From NCBI GenBank assembly GCA_031285465.1, contig JAITWD010000084.1, positions 1-6,717 of the forward strand: a DNA stretch of 6,717 nt. Reading direction: 5' to 3'. The notes under the pieces are model-generated. The model saw only the letters and a list, made by a program, of their open reading frames with translations. It had not been told where the DNA came from and did no database searches. Of the stretch, positions 6,636 through 6,717 are shown piece by piece. Position 1 is the stretch's first letter, and each line of letters opens with the position of its first letter. Made by a program: the position numbers and the translations under genes. This DNA is from Lachnospiraceae bacterium (GTDB lineage: Bacteria > Bacillota > Clostridia > Lachnospirales > Lachnospiraceae).

Positions 6636-6717
6636 CAGCAGATTAAACTCCGTCTAATAGTCTTACAATCCAAATTGACATTGCACCGATTATGGCGTTT
6701 TGCTTAATAATTGGGTC

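Overview
The window (about half G+C) looks like a chromosomal segment from a Gram-positive anaerobe of the Firmicutes, most likely class Clostridia. This rests on a VanR/VanS-like two-component pair, a lipoprotein with a Gram-positive-style lipobox, GGAGG-type ribosome binding sites and the style of the proteins. It is an inference; no rRNA or other taxonomic marker is present. All genes I can support are on the minus strand, so transcription runs from the right end towards base 1.

Layout, right to left. At 6357-6635 lies a short membrane-protein open frame that looks like a gene remnant. Six bases later comes a complete PgeF/YfiH-type purine nucleoside phosphorylase (5463-6350). The 5080-5462 gap holds a long palindrome, a 120-bp mobile element inserted in its left arm, and an AT-rich stretch that probably carries the promoter of the next unit. 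That unit is a sensory operon: an OmpR-family response regulator (4378-5079), a second 120-bp element, a very large multi-pass sensor histidine kinase (990-4154), and, 13 bases after the kinase, a lipoprotein with propeller-like repeats (976 running off the left edge). The regulator and kinase should form a phosphorelay. The lipoprotein, probably anchored outside the same membrane, could be its accessory sensor or a target.

The most unusual content is non-coding. Two 120-bp sequences at 4258-4377 and 5263-5382 lie in opposite orientation, match at 102 of 120 positions without gaps, start GGAAA and end TTTCC, and are each bounded by a direct CTAA (TTAG on the other strand). They behave as copies of a non-autonomous mobile element (MITE). 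One is inserted exactly at the stop codon of the response regulator, inside the operon. The other splits a palindrome: deleting the element and one CTAA restores two 40-base arms with one mismatch. The kinase gene also carries two in-frame tandem repeats, a 30-bp array coding an Asn/Asp/Glu-rich cytoplasmic tail and a 24-bp array coding DQYGNVYT-type octapeptides in the extracellular domain. I see no tRNA, rRNA, CRISPR array or transposase gene.
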